Source: Solirubrobacterales bacterium
Lineage (GTDB): Bacteria; Actinomycetota; Thermoleophilia; Solirubrobacterales; Solirubrobacteraceae
Reading direction: 5' to 3'
Assembly (NCBI GenBank): GCA_025963965.1
Contig: JAOPZS010000063.1
Coordinates: 1 to 46,669 of the forward strand
Length of the DNA stretch: 46,669 nt
Positions 17,202 to 25,014 of the stretch are shown here, piece after piece (within the stretch, counting starts at the first letter, position 1; each line of letters opens with the position of its first letter). Below the pieces are notes generated by a model that was not told where the DNA came from, did not search any database, and saw nothing but the letters and a program-made list of their open reading frames with translations. The position numbers and the translations under genes were made by a program.

Positions 17202-17714
17202 ATGCAAGCAACTGCCTCGGGTGCGACGGTTGCGCCTCCCAGCGACCGGGACGGCCTGACCGGCGACCTCTACGCGCTCGCGGCCTATCTGTTGCGCAAC
17301 GCCAATGTCGGCACGTTCAACGCGATCGCCGAGCTCGACCTTTCGTTCACGCAGATCAAGGCGCTGTGCGCCCTCGAGCTCGACGGCGTCGAGTGCTCCG
17401 TGAAGGCGCTGGCGAACTCGCTCGGCGTGTCCCTGGCGGCGATGAGCCGTGCGGTCGATGGCCTGTACGAGCGCGGCTTCGTCGAGCGCGAGGAGGACCC
17501 GGTCGATCGCCGCATGAAGCGGGTGCGGCTGACCCCGGCCGGACGCGAGGTCCCGCTGGCGCTCAACGCGGGGCGGCTGTCGACGCTGCAAGGGCTGATC
17601 GACTCGCTCACCGAGGGCGAGGCCGGGGCGCTAGGCGACGCGCTCGCGCAGATCATGCGGCGGCGTGAGGAGATCGCCGCCTACAGACCCCCTGGGAAAG
17701 GACCCGCCCGATGA
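17202..17714 (+). CDS. MarR family transcriptional regulator
   Basis: About 170 aa. A winged helix with the MarR pattern: LDLSFTQIKALCALELDG, recognition helix LGVSLAAMSRAVDGLYERGF and wing DPVDRRMKRVRLTPAGRE. ATG at 17202 is preferred; an in-frame ATG at 17190 falls inside the operator repeat. The stop overlaps the next gene's ATG (ATGA), so the regulator is co-transcribed with the DHA2 exporter it probably controls. Ligand unknown. Confidence 0.85.
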   Translation: MQATASGATVAPPSDRDGLTGDLYALAAYLLRNANVGTFNAIAELDLSFTQIKALCALELDGVECSVKALANSLGVSLAAMSRAVDGLYERGFVEREEDPVDRRMKRVRLTPAGREVPLALNAGRLSTLQGLIDSLTEGEAGALGDALAQIMRRREEIAAYRPPGKGPAR

Positions 17715-19300
17715 CCGACAAGCTGCGCGCCCTGCAGATGAACGCCGAGAACAGGCGCTGGTGGGCGCTCGGGGCGATGTGCTTCGCGCTGTTCATGATC
17801 ATGCTCGACAACACGGTCGTCAACGTCGCGCTGCCCTCGATCCAGCGCTCGCTGCACGCCTCGACGGCGTCGCTCGAGTGGACCGTCAACGCATACACGC
17901 TGTCGTTCGCCGTGCTGCTCGTCACCGGCGGGCGCCTCGGCGACCTGTTCGGCCGGCGCAAACTGTTCCTCGCGGGCGTCGTGATCTTCGCCTCCTCGAG
18001 CGCCGCGATCGGCTTCTCCCCGAGCGACACCTGGCTCGTCGCCTGGCGCGCCGTGCAGGGCGCGGGGGCGGCGCTGATGATGCCGGCGACGCTCTCGATC
18101 ATCACCAACGCCTTCCCAGCCGCCGAGCGCGGCCGCGCGATCGGCACGTGGGCCGGCGTCTCCGCGCTGGCGCTCGCGATCGGCCCGGTGCTGGGCGGCT
18201 TCCTCGTCGAAAACGTCAGCTGGCAGTCGATCTTCTTCATCAACCTCCCCGTCGCTGTCGCCGCGGTGTTCGTGACGCTGTTCGCGGTCCGCGAGTCACG
18301 TGACGAAACCGTCGCGCGCACCGTCGACCTGCCCGGCGTCGCGACGCTGACGGTCGGTCTCGCTGCGCTCGTGCTGGCGCTGGTCGAGGGCAATGCGTGG
18401 CACTGGGGCTCGGCGCGCGAGATCGCGCTGTTCGCGCTGGCCATCGTCGGCCTCGCGTCCTTCGCGACGATCGAGACGCGGCGGCGGGTGCCGATGGTCG
18501 ACTTCGCCTTCTTCCGCTCGCGCAGCTTCCTCGGCGCGAACATCGTCGCCTTCATCGTCAGCTTCGCGATGCTCGCGATGTTCTTCTTCCTCGCCCTCTA
18601 CATGCAGAACATCCGCGGCTACACGCCGCTGCAGGCCGGTGTGCGCTTCCTGCCCTCGACGCTGATGATCGTGCTGATCGCGCCGATCGCCGGGCGGCTC
18701 GCCGATCGCATCGGCCCCCGGCCGTTGATGACGTTCGGGCTGCTGTGCGTATCGGGCTCGTTGTTCTGGCAGTCCTCGCTGACCGTCTCGAGCAGCTACG
18801 CGACGCTGCTCCCCGGCTTCGTGCTGATGGGCATCGGCATGGCCTTCGTGATGTCGCCTATGAGCACCGCGGCGATGAACGCCGTCGAGCCGGCCAAGGC
18901 CGGCGTCGCCTCCGGGATCCTCTCGATGAGCCGCATGGTCGGCGGGACCTTCGGCGTCGCAGTCCTCGGGGCGCTCGTCTCCACGCTCGGCGGCTCGAAG
19001 CTCGGCGAGCTGCTGCCCGGGGTCCCCGCCGCCACACGCTCTGCGCTGACCTCCGGCCTCGGCGCGGGAACCCCGCCCCAGGGCATGCCGGCAAGCGTCA
19101 TCCGGGCCGGCGACGAGGCGTTCGTGTACGCGCTGCAGAACGGCCTGCGCCTCGGCGCGGCCGTGGCGCTGGCGGGCGCGCTCGTGGCGTGGACGCTGAT
19201 CGGCCGCGACCGCGTCCCCGTCCGCGAGGGCGTGGCCTCCGTCGACGCGGCGCCAGGCACGCCCGACGCGGCGCGGCTGCCCGAGACGGTTGGCGTCTGA
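17711..19300 (+). CDS. MFS transporter, DHA2 (EmrB/QacA) family
   Basis: A 529-aa exporter with about 14 membrane segments. TM1 motif MLDNTVVNVALPSIQRSL (DHA2 signature with the membrane Asp), motif A GGRLGDLFGRRKLFLAG, and motif C-like ALAIGPVLGGFLVE. It ends in a hydrophilic tail (VPVREGVASVDAAPG). Coupled to the MarR gene by an ATGA overlap, the common layout of inducible multidrug efflux. It is a separate system from the HxlR-controlled exporter at 12979-14400. Substrate unknown. Confidence 0.9.
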   Translation: MTDKLRALQMNAENRRWWALGAMCFALFMIMLDNTVVNVALPSIQRSLHASTASLEWTVNAYTLSFAVLLVTGGRLGDLFGRRKLFLAGVVIFASSSAAIGFSPSDTWLVAWRAVQGAGAALMMPATLSIITNAFPAAERGRAIGTWAGVSALALAIGPVLGGFLVENVSWQSIFFINLPVAVAAVFVTLFAVRESRDETVARTVDLPGVATLTVGLAALVLALVEGNAWHWGSAREIALFALAIVGLASFATIETRRRVPMVDFAFFRSRSFLGANIVAFIVSFAMLAMFFFLALYMQNIRGYTPLQAGVRFLPSTLMIVLIAPIAGRLADRIGPRPLMTFGLLCVSGSLFWQSSLTVSSSYATLLPGFVLMGIGMAFVMSPMSTAAMNAVEPAKAGVASGILSMSRMVGGTFGVAVLGALVSTLGGSKLGELLPGVPAATRSALTSGLGAGTPPQGMPASVIRAGDEAFVYALQNGLRLGAAVALAGALVAWTLIGRDRVPVREGVASVDAAPGTPDAARLPETVGV

Positions 19301-19320
19301 GGTCCCGCGATAATGCGCCG

Positions 19321-19383
19321 ATGGCCTCGGCGCACGAGCTCCTCGCGGCGCATGGGCGCGGTGACGGGCTTGGCGAGCCGTGA
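19321..19383 (+). CDS. Possible 20-aa leader peptide/small ORF
   Basis: ATG at 19321 opens a 20-codon frame starting MASAHELLAAHG. GATAAT (19309-19314) lies 6 nt upstream, a leaderless arrangement. Its TGA overlaps the GTG of the DUF3052 gene in the same GTGA form used by true gene pairs here. It may be a translated leader that couples to the next gene, or a chance ORF. No homology can be judged at this length. Confidence 0.35.
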   Translation: MASAHELLAAHGRGDGLGEP

Positions 19384-19817
19384 ACGGCTACTCGGGGAGC
19401 CCGCTGTGGAAGAAGCTCGGCTGCAAGCCCGGCGGCCGGCTGCTGAGCCGCGACGCGCCGCAGGGCTGGAGGGTCGAGGAACTGCCGGATCCGACAGCGA
19501 CCGGCACGCTGGCAGACGGCGAGCCGGCCGGCGACGCGCGCGACGTGGCGGTGGCCTTCTTCTCGGCGCGTGCCGACCTCGCCGCCGCGATCGAGAGCCT
19601 CGGCGCGTCGATCTTCCCCGACGGCGCCGTGTGGATCGCCTGGCCCCGCCGCGCCGGCGGCCATCACAGCGACATCCGTGAGCAGGACATCCGCGACGCG
19701 GCCCTGCCGCTCGGGCTCGTCGACGTGAAGGTAGCTGCCCTCGATGAGAACTGGTCGGGCCTGAAGCTCGTCTGGCGCAAGGAGCGCCGTCACGCCCCGC
19801 CGGCCACCCCTGGGTAG
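19380..19817 (+). CDS. DUF3052 family protein
   Basis: A 145-aa soluble protein. The N-terminus GYSGSPLWKKLGCKPGGRLL is the hallmark of DUF3052, an actinobacterial family without an established function. Middle strands DVAVAFFSARADLAAAIESL and AVWIAWPRRA look like an alpha/beta fold, and the C-terminus has VDVKVAALDENWSGLKLVWRK. Start GTG at 19380 overlaps the stop of the 20-codon ORF. The gene ends 44 nt before ccr on the same strand, but a TAGGAT box sits in that gap, so ccr probably has its own promoter. Confidence 0.82.
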   Translation: MNGYSGSPLWKKLGCKPGGRLLSRDAPQGWRVEELPDPTATGTLADGEPAGDARDVAVAFFSARADLAAAIESLGASIFPDGAVWIAWPRRAGGHHSDIREQDIRDAALPLGLVDVKVAALDENWSGLKLVWRKERRHAPPATPG

Positions 19818-19820
19818 GAT
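19815..19820 (+). promoter_or_regulatory. Likely ccr -10 box (TAGGAT)
   Basis: TAGGAT lies 41 nt before the ccr GTG, overlapping the end of the DUF3052 gene. Unlike the leaderless cases it leaves a leader of about 30 nt containing ACGAGG, a usable ribosome site. Position-based inference. Confidence 0.4.
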
Positions 19821-19861
19821 TGGGCGGCTGTCCATCCCCGAACAACGAGGTTCAGAGCACC

Positions 19862-21118
19862 GTGGCAATCGATCTCCAACAAGTCTCCGCCGTCGACGCC
19901 GAGCCCGGCGAGCTGCCCAGCACGATGGCAGCCTGGGTGATCCGTGAGGAGCGCTTCGGCGAACCGAAGGACGCCTTCCAGATCGAGGAGATCGAGGTCC
20001 CCGAGCCCGGCGCCTTCGAGGTCATCGTCCGCGTGATGGCGGCCGGGGTCAACTACAACAACGTGTGGGCGGCGCTCGGCAAGCCCGTGTCGGTCATGAA
20101 GTACGGCGACCACCCGGAGTACGGCCACCACATCGGCGGCTCGGACGCCTCCGGCATCGTCTGGAAGGTCGGCGCCGGCGTCACCCGCTGGAAGCCGGGC
20201 GACGAGGTCGTCGTGCACTGCAACCAGGCCTCCTACGAGGACCCCGAGGTCCACGGCCTCGACCCGATGGCCGCGCCGTCACAGAGGATCTGGGGCTACG
20301 AGACGACGTGGGGCTCGTTCGCGCAGTTCACGAAGGTCCAGGCCCAGCAGCTGCTCCCGAAGCCCCACGCGTTGACCTGGGAGGAGTCGGCCTCATACGG
20401 GCTCGTCTACTTCACCGCATACCGCATGCTGATCACCCGCTGCAAGCTGCAGCCGGGAGCAAACGTGCTGATCTGGGGTGCTGCGGGCGGCCTCGGCGTG
20501 TTCGCGACGCAGATCTGCAAGGCGGCCGGCGCCAACTGCGTCGGCGTCGTCTCCTCGGCTGAGAAGGGCGAGCTCGTCAAGCGCCTCGGCGCCGTGGACT
20601 ACATCGACCGCGGCGAGTTCGCAGGGATGATGCGCAAGGGCGGCGAGACGGCCGATGAGGAGAAGGAACGCTTCAAGGTCTCGCTCGGCTTCGCCAAGCG
20701 CGTCAAGGAGATCCTCGGCGACGCCCCCGACATCGTCTTCGAGCACGTCGGCAAAGCGACCTTCCCGACGTCGGTCTTCACCGCCAAGACATTCGGGAAA
20801 ATCGTGATCTGCGCCGGCACCACCGGGATCGACCTCGACTTCAACGTCGCCTACCTGTGGATGCGCCAGAAGGAGATCCTCGGCTCGCACTTCGCCAACG
20901 CGTACGAGTGCATGAAGGCCAACGAGCTGATCGAGAGCGGGCTGATCCGCCCGGTGCTGTGGCGCACGCTCGGCTTCGAGGGCGTCGCCGAGGCCCACCA
21001 GCTGATGCTCGAAAACAAGCACCTCGGCAAGATCGCGATCCTCGTCGGCGCCGACGCCGAGGGTCAGGGCAAGACCGCCGACGGGCCGGGCGCGATCCGG
21101 GCGGAGGTCGGTGCCTGA
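19862..21118 (+). CDS. ccr: Crotonyl-CoA carboxylase/reductase
   Basis: A 418-aa zinc-free MDR reductase that converts crotonyl-CoA, CO2 and NADPH to ethylmalonyl-CoA, the key step of the ethylmalonyl-CoA pathway. Visible are AAGVNYNNVWAALG, the IWGYETTWGSFAQF segment, NADPH motif WGAAGGLGVFATQICKAAG and GSHFANAYEC. The Asn, Glu and His implicated in CO2 binding in Kitasatospora Ccr appear conserved in NYN, YE and SHFANAYE (from memory, not aligned). The long insertion HPEYGHHIGGSDASGIVWKVG to RKGGETADEEKERFK is Ccr-type. GTG at 19862 follows a ribosome site. It overlaps the next gene by 1 nt. Confidence 0.93.
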   Translation: MAIDLQQVSAVDAEPGELPSTMAAWVIREERFGEPKDAFQIEEIEVPEPGAFEVIVRVMAAGVNYNNVWAALGKPVSVMKYGDHPEYGHHIGGSDASGIVWKVGAGVTRWKPGDEVVVHCNQASYEDPEVHGLDPMAAPSQRIWGYETTWGSFAQFTKVQAQQLLPKPHALTWEESASYGLVYFTAYRMLITRCKLQPGANVLIWGAAGGLGVFATQICKAAGANCVGVVSSAEKGELVKRLGAVDYIDRGEFAGMMRKGGETADEEKERFKVSLGFAKRVKEILGDAPDIVFEHVGKATFPTSVFTAKTFGKIVICAGTTGIDLDFNVAYLWMRQKEILGSHFANAYECMKANELIESGLIRPVLWRTLGFEGVAEAHQLMLENKHLGKIAILVGADAEGQGKTADGPGAIRAEVGA

Positions 21119-21486
21119 TGGCGGGGACGGTGATCGTCCCGTGGTACGCCACCGGCTTTCGCGGGGACGCCTTCGAGGCGGCACTGAACGAGGTCGCCGC
21201 GACCGCGCCCCGCTATGGCGCCAGCTCGTATGCCGTCTACCGTGCTCGTGACGATCGCTATAAGTTCCAGCAGCTCGCCTCCTTCGAGGAGTACATCGAC
21301 TGGGAGCGGTACTGGGAGGGCGACGAGATGACCTACTTCCGCGCCCGGTACTCGAGCTGGTACCAGGTGCCGGTGCTCTACGGCTGGTGGGACCAGACGA
21401 CTGGCGGCGCGGTCGCGCCCGCGCCGATCACGTCCGGCGCCGACGGCCACGGCGGCAACGGCGTCGGGGTCGGCGAGAGCGCCTAG
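21118..21486 (+). CDS. Conserved hypothetical protein coupled to ccr, 122 aa
   Basis: A 122-aa protein whose ATG shares a base with the ccr stop (TGATG). It opens VIVPWYATGFRGDAFEAALNE and contains paired strand-helix units (SSYAVYRARDDRYKFQQLASF, WYQVPVLYGWWDQ) that would fit a ferredoxin-like, ABM/Dabb-type dimeric barrel; that fold guess is weak. It is rich in Tyr and Trp and ends in a Gly-rich tail. I do not recognise the family. Coupling to ccr suggests an accessory role in that step. Confidence 0.7.
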   Translation: MAGTVIVPWYATGFRGDAFEAALNEVAATAPRYGASSYAVYRARDDRYKFQQLASFEEYIDWERYWEGDEMTYFRARYSSWYQVPVLYGWWDQTTGGAVAPAPITSGADGHGGNGVGVGESA

Positions 21487-21489
21487 CGC

Positions 21490-21777
21490 TCAGCCCTGCT
21501 CGAGCGGCGCCATCGTGAGCCCGGCGCCCTTCAGCTGCTCCCAGTAGTGCTCGGCCGCCTCCTGGTGGCCGCTGTAGACGATCGCGCGACCGGCGGAGTG
21601 GATCACGTTGGCGATCTCCATGCCGCGATTGAGCGTCGTGCCCGGGATGAACCTCGCGAGCGTGCGTGCGACGTGCTCGAAGGTGTTGTGATCGTCGTTG
21701 CGGACGATCACCCGCCAAGCGCCGCCAAGGCCCGTCCCGGGCCCCCCCGCGCGCGGCACCTCGACTGTCTGGTCCAT
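21490..21777 (-). CDS. clpS: ATP-dependent Clp protease adaptor ClpS
   Basis: A 95-aa adaptor that delivers N-degron substrates to ClpAP/ClpCP. The core WRVIVRNDDHNTFEHVAR holds the NDD.N/HT substrate pocket. VIHSAGRAIVYSGHQEAAEHY gives the conserved surface helix with the HSxG motif, and the C-terminus AGLTMAPL is typical. ATG at 21777 is chosen because TATCCT (21785-21790, minus) lies 7 nt upstream; the frame extends further but only over the ecm promoter. It ends 3 nt from the convergent ccr-coupled gene. Confidence 0.9.
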   Translation of the reverse strand: MDQTVEVPRAGGPGTGLGGAWRVIVRNDDHNTFEHVARTLARFIPGTTLNRGMEIANVIHSAGRAIVYSGHQEAAEHYWEQLKGAGLTMAPLEQG

Positions 21778-21821
21778 GGGCGGCAGGATAGAGGCCGCGT
21801 CGCGACCGTACAATTACGTCC
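21778..21821. promoter_or_regulatory. Divergent leaderless promoters of clpS and ecm
   Basis: TACAAT (21809-21814, plus) ends 7 nt before the ecm ATG. TATCCT (21790-21785, minus) ends 7 nt before the clpS ATG. No Shine-Dalgarno is visible. The 44-nt gap leaves no room for a B12 riboswitch ahead of the cobalamin-dependent mutase. Confidence 0.55.
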
Positions 21822-23846
21822 ATGAGCTCCGAGCCCTCGCCGCGCCTGCCCGAGCCTGAACGCCCCTGGATGATGCGCACCTACGCCGGTCACTCCACGG
21901 CGAAGGCCTCCAACGAGCTCTACCGGCGCAACCTGCAGAAGGGCCAGACGGGACTGTCGGTCGCATTCGACCTGCCGACCCAGACCGGATATGACCCCGA
22001 CGACGAGCTCGCCCGCGGCGAGGTCGGCAAGGTCGGCGTACCTGTCTCCCATCGCGGCGACATGGCCGCGCTGATGGACAGCATCCCGCTCGCGGAGATG
22101 AACACCTCGATGACGATCAACGCCACGGCGGCCTGGCTGCTCGCGCTCTACATCGTCGCCGCCGAGGAGCAGGGGGTCGCCCAGGAGCAGCTTCAGGGGA
22201 CGACGCAGAACGACATCATCAAGGAGTTCCTCGCGCGCGGCACCTACGCGTTCCCACCCGGCGCCTCGATGCGCCTGATCGCCGACATGATCGCCTACAC
22301 CGTCGAGCACGTCCCGAAGTGGAACCCGATCAACATCTGCTCCTACCACCTGCAGGAGGCCGGCGCGACGCCCGTCCAGGAGATCGCCTACGCGATGAGC
22401 AACGCGATCGCAGTGCTCGACGCGGCGCGCGAGCGCGTCCCGGCGGAGCGCATGGAACAGGTCTTCGGACGGATCTCATTCTTCGTCAACGCCGGGGTGC
22501 GGTTCATCGAGGAGCACGCCAAGCTGCGGGCGATGTCGATCCTCTGGGAGGAGCTGGGCCGCGAGCGCTACGGCGTCAGCGACGAGCGCCGGCTGCGCTT
22601 CCGCTACGGCGTGCAGGTGAACTCGCTGGGCCTGACCGAGGCACAGCCGGAGAACAACGTGCAGCGGATCGTGCTCGAGGCGCTCGCCGTCACGCTCGGC
22701 CGCGACGCCCGCGCGCGGGCGATCCAGCTGCCGGCGTGGAACGAGGCCCTGGGGCTGCCGCGGCCATGGGATCAGCAGTGGTCGCTGCGCATCCAGCAGA
22801 TCCTCGCCTTCGAGACGGACATCCTCGAGTACCCGGACATCTTCGAGGGCTCGAAGGTGATGGAGGGCCTGGTCGCCGAGCTGCTCGAGGGAGCCCGCGC
22901 CGAGATGGCTGTGGTCGCCGAGCACGGCGGCGCCGTCGAGGCGGTCGACTACATGAAGGCCGCGCTCGTGGACTCCCACCGCGAGCGGATCCGCCGGATC
23001 GAGTCCGGCGAGCAGATCGTGGTCGGCCAGAACCGCTTCACCGAGACGGAGTCCTCGCCGCTGACGGCGGATGCCGAGGGCGGCATCCTGGTCGTGGATC
23101 CCGCCCTCGAGGCCGAGCAGATCGAGGCTCTGCGCGGGTGGCGTGCCGAGCGAGACCAGGCTGCGGTCGACGCGGCCCTGGCGGAGCTGGCAGCGCTCGC
23201 CCGCGAGCCCGACAGCGCCGTCAACCTGATGGAGCCGACGATCGCCGCCGCGCGCGCCGGGGCCACCACGGGTGAGTGGGCACACACGCTGCGCGAGGTG
23301 TTCGGCAGCTACCGCGCTCCGACAGGGGTCGGCGAGGCCGCCGCAGCCGACGTCGGGGCGGGTCTCGCGGAGCTGCAGGGCGAGGTCGCGGCTCTGCAGG
23401 AGAAGCTCGGCCGCCGGCCGAAGATCCTCGTCGGCAAGCCGGGGCTCGACGGCCACTCCAACGGCGCCGAGCAGATCGCCGTGCGCGCGCGCGACGCGGG
23501 CATGGACGTCGTCTATGAGGGCATCCGGCTGACGCCGGCGCAGATCGCCGCCTCGGCCCTGCAGGAGGGGGTGCACGTGATCGGGCTGTCGATCCTCTCG
23601 GGCTCGCACCGCGAGCTGATCCCGGCCGTCGTCGAGGCCCTGCGCGAGGCCGGCGTGAGCGCGCCGGTCGTGGTCGGCGGCATCATCCCGGAGCAGGACG
23701 TCGCGGCTCTCCGTGCCGCAGGGGTGGCGGCGGTCTACACGCCGAAGGACTTCGACATCACCCGCATCATCCGCGACATCCTCGCGCTGCTCGCCGAGGA
23801 CGCCGATCGCGCCCCGGTCGCCGCCGGCGCCGACGCCGGGGCGTGA
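21822..23846 (+). CDS. ecm: Ethylmalonyl-CoA mutase (B12-dependent, MeaA type)
   Basis: A 674-aa adenosylcobalamin mutase converting (2R)-ethylmalonyl-CoA to methylsuccinyl-CoA. The N-terminal TIM barrel opens with the Ecm-type MRTYAGHSTAKASNELYRRN and has SVAFDLPTQTGYD, STMTINATA-like TSMTINATAAW, and LQGTTQNDIIKEF. The C-terminal B12 domain follows in the same chain, with base-off motif KPGLDGHSNGAEQI (Asp-x-His-x2-Gly), then VIGLSILSGSH and VVGGIIPEQD. The single-chain order and N-terminal pattern separate it from two-subunit isobutyryl-CoA and typical methylmalonyl-CoA mutases. GTGA overlap with meaB. Confidence 0.93.
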   Translation: MSSEPSPRLPEPERPWMMRTYAGHSTAKASNELYRRNLQKGQTGLSVAFDLPTQTGYDPDDELARGEVGKVGVPVSHRGDMAALMDSIPLAEMNTSMTINATAAWLLALYIVAAEEQGVAQEQLQGTTQNDIIKEFLARGTYAFPPGASMRLIADMIAYTVEHVPKWNPINICSYHLQEAGATPVQEIAYAMSNAIAVLDAARERVPAERMEQVFGRISFFVNAGVRFIEEHAKLRAMSILWEELGRERYGVSDERRLRFRYGVQVNSLGLTEAQPENNVQRIVLEALAVTLGRDARARAIQLPAWNEALGLPRPWDQQWSLRIQQILAFETDILEYPDIFEGSKVMEGLVAELLEGARAEMAVVAEHGGAVEAVDYMKAALVDSHRERIRRIESGEQIVVGQNRFTETESSPLTADAEGGILVVDPALEAEQIEALRGWRAERDQAAVDAALAELAALAREPDSAVNLMEPTIAAARAGATTGEWAHTLREVFGSYRAPTGVGEAAAADVGAGLAELQGEVAALQEKLGRRPKILVGKPGLDGHSNGAEQIAVRARDAGMDVVYEGIRLTPAQIAASALQEGVHVIGLSILSGSHRELIPAVVEALREAGVSAPVVVGGIIPEQDVAALRAAGVAAVYTPKDFDITRIIRDILALLAEDADRAPVAAGADAGA

Positions 23847-24811
23847 GCAGCGACGGGCCGGCCCTCGGCGCGCGCCTGCGCGAGCGGGACCTGACGGCGG
23901 CCCCAGCGGCGCTGAACCTGCTCGAGAGCGCCGCAGCGGATGACCTTCGTGAGGCGGCCGGGCTGCTCGACGAGGTCTCCCCCGCCGCGCTCGGCGGCGA
24001 GGCGCCCGGCCACGTCGTAGGCGTCACCGGGCCGCCGGGAGCCGGCAAGTCTACGCTGCTCTCTGCGTTGATCGGCGCCTGGCGAGGGCGCGGGCAGAGC
24101 GTTGCCCTGCTGGCGGTCGATCCCAGCTCGAGGCGCTCCGGCGGCTCGCTGCTCGGCGACCGCGCCAGGATCGAGTTCGACCCCGCCGACCGCGGCGTGC
24201 TGATCCGCTCGACCGCCGCCGGTGAGCGGCTCGGCGGCCTCGCACGCGCGACCCGCGCCGCCGCACAGGCGCTGGCCGCCGCCTTCGACGTCGTCGTGAT
24301 CGAGACGGTCGGCGTCGGACAGGCCGAGACGGAGGTGGCCGACGTCGCCGACACGGTGGTCGTGGTCGTGCAGCCCGGCAGCGGTGACGTTCTGCAGTTC
24401 CTGAAGTCGGGCATCATGGAGATCCCCGACGTGCTCGTCGTCACCAAGGCCGACCTCGGCACGCTCGCGATGCGCACGCGTCGCGATCTCGCGGCGTCGC
24501 TGCGCTCGCTCGGCTCGACCGGAACGCAGGTCCTCGCGGTCTCCTCGCTCCCTCCGCCCAGCGGCGTCGATGAGCTGATCGGCGCGCTGGATGCGCATCG
24601 CGCGTCCATCGACCTGCCGGCGCGGCGACTCCGCGCGCGCCGCGCCGGGGCGCTCAGCGACTTCGTCGCCGAGCATGGCCAGCGTGGCCTGCGTGCGTTG
24701 GGCGGACGCGCGGCGGCCGACCGGCTGCTGGCCGAGCAGGACCCGCGGCTCGGCGGCCCGGGGCTGCTCGCCGCGCTCGAGACCGCGGCCGGCGAGGAGC
24801 GCCGAGCATGA
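23843..24811 (+). CDS. meaB: MeaB-type G-protein chaperone of B12 mutase
   Basis: A 322-aa G3E-family GTPase (ArgK/MeaB) that loads and protects adenosylcobalamin in acyl-CoA mutases. Walker A GPPGAGKST spans residues 63-71, the Walker B region is VVVIETVGVGQAETEVADVAD, and VTKAD is the guanine-specificity motif. GTG at 23843 overlaps the ecm stop (GTGA); the adjacent mutase is the obvious partner. Its own stop overlaps a 49-aa membrane protein gene (ATGA). Confidence 0.93.
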   Translation: MSSDGPALGARLRERDLTAAPAALNLLESAAADDLREAAGLLDEVSPAALGGEAPGHVVGVTGPPGAGKSTLLSALIGAWRGRGQSVALLAVDPSSRRSGGSLLGDRARIEFDPADRGVLIRSTAAGERLGGLARATRAAAQALAAAFDVVVIETVGVGQAETEVADVADTVVVVVQPGSGDVLQFLKSGIMEIPDVLVVTKADLGTLAMRTRRDLAASLRSLGSTGTQVLAVSSLPPPSGVDELIGALDAHRASIDLPARRLRARRAGALSDFVAEHGQRGLRALGGRAAADRLLAEQDPRLGGPGLLAALETAAGEERRA

Positions 24812-24957
24812 GACGCGACCTGCTGCTGATGTTCGGCGCGCTCGTGCTGGCCAGCGCGATCGCCGGGGCGCTCGGCGCGCCGAACCTCGGCACGGCGCTC
24901 GCCTTCGGCCAGATCGCATTCGCGCTGAGCGTCGTGTACGTGATGCTGCGGCGCTGA
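24808..24957 (+). CDS. Small membrane protein in the ecm-meaB operon, 49 aa
   Basis: ATG at 24808 overlaps the meaB stop by 4 nt (ATGA). The 49-aa product starts MRRDLLLMFGALVLASAIAG and has two hydrophobic helices (residues 4-24 and 29-46) joined by a short GAPNLGT turn, with Arg at both ends (RR at 2-3 and RR at the C-terminus). It is too short for ordinary ORF cut-offs. Coupling to meaB and the clean two-helix pattern support a real gene. Family and function unknown. Confidence 0.65.
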   Translation: MRRDLLLMFGALVLASAIAGALGAPNLGTALAFGQIAFALSVVYVMLRR

Positions 24958-24999
24958 GCACGGCGGCCGCGGCCGGCGCGCGCGGCCTGACGGAGCGCA

Positions 25000-25005
25000 T
25001 ATGCT
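25000..25005 (+). promoter_or_regulatory. -10 box (TATGCT) for the LLM oxidoreductase
   Basis: TATGCT ends 9 nt before the ATG at 25015, fitting the near-leaderless pattern in this window and suggesting separate transcription from the meaB operon, which ends at 24957. Confidence 0.4.
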
Positions 25006-25014
25006 GGGCCCGCG

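Noticed and set aside
21778..21821. Cobalamin riboswitch ahead of the B12-dependent mutase
   Set aside because: The gap is 44 nt with a leaderless promoter; there is no space or B12-box sequence for a riboswitch.
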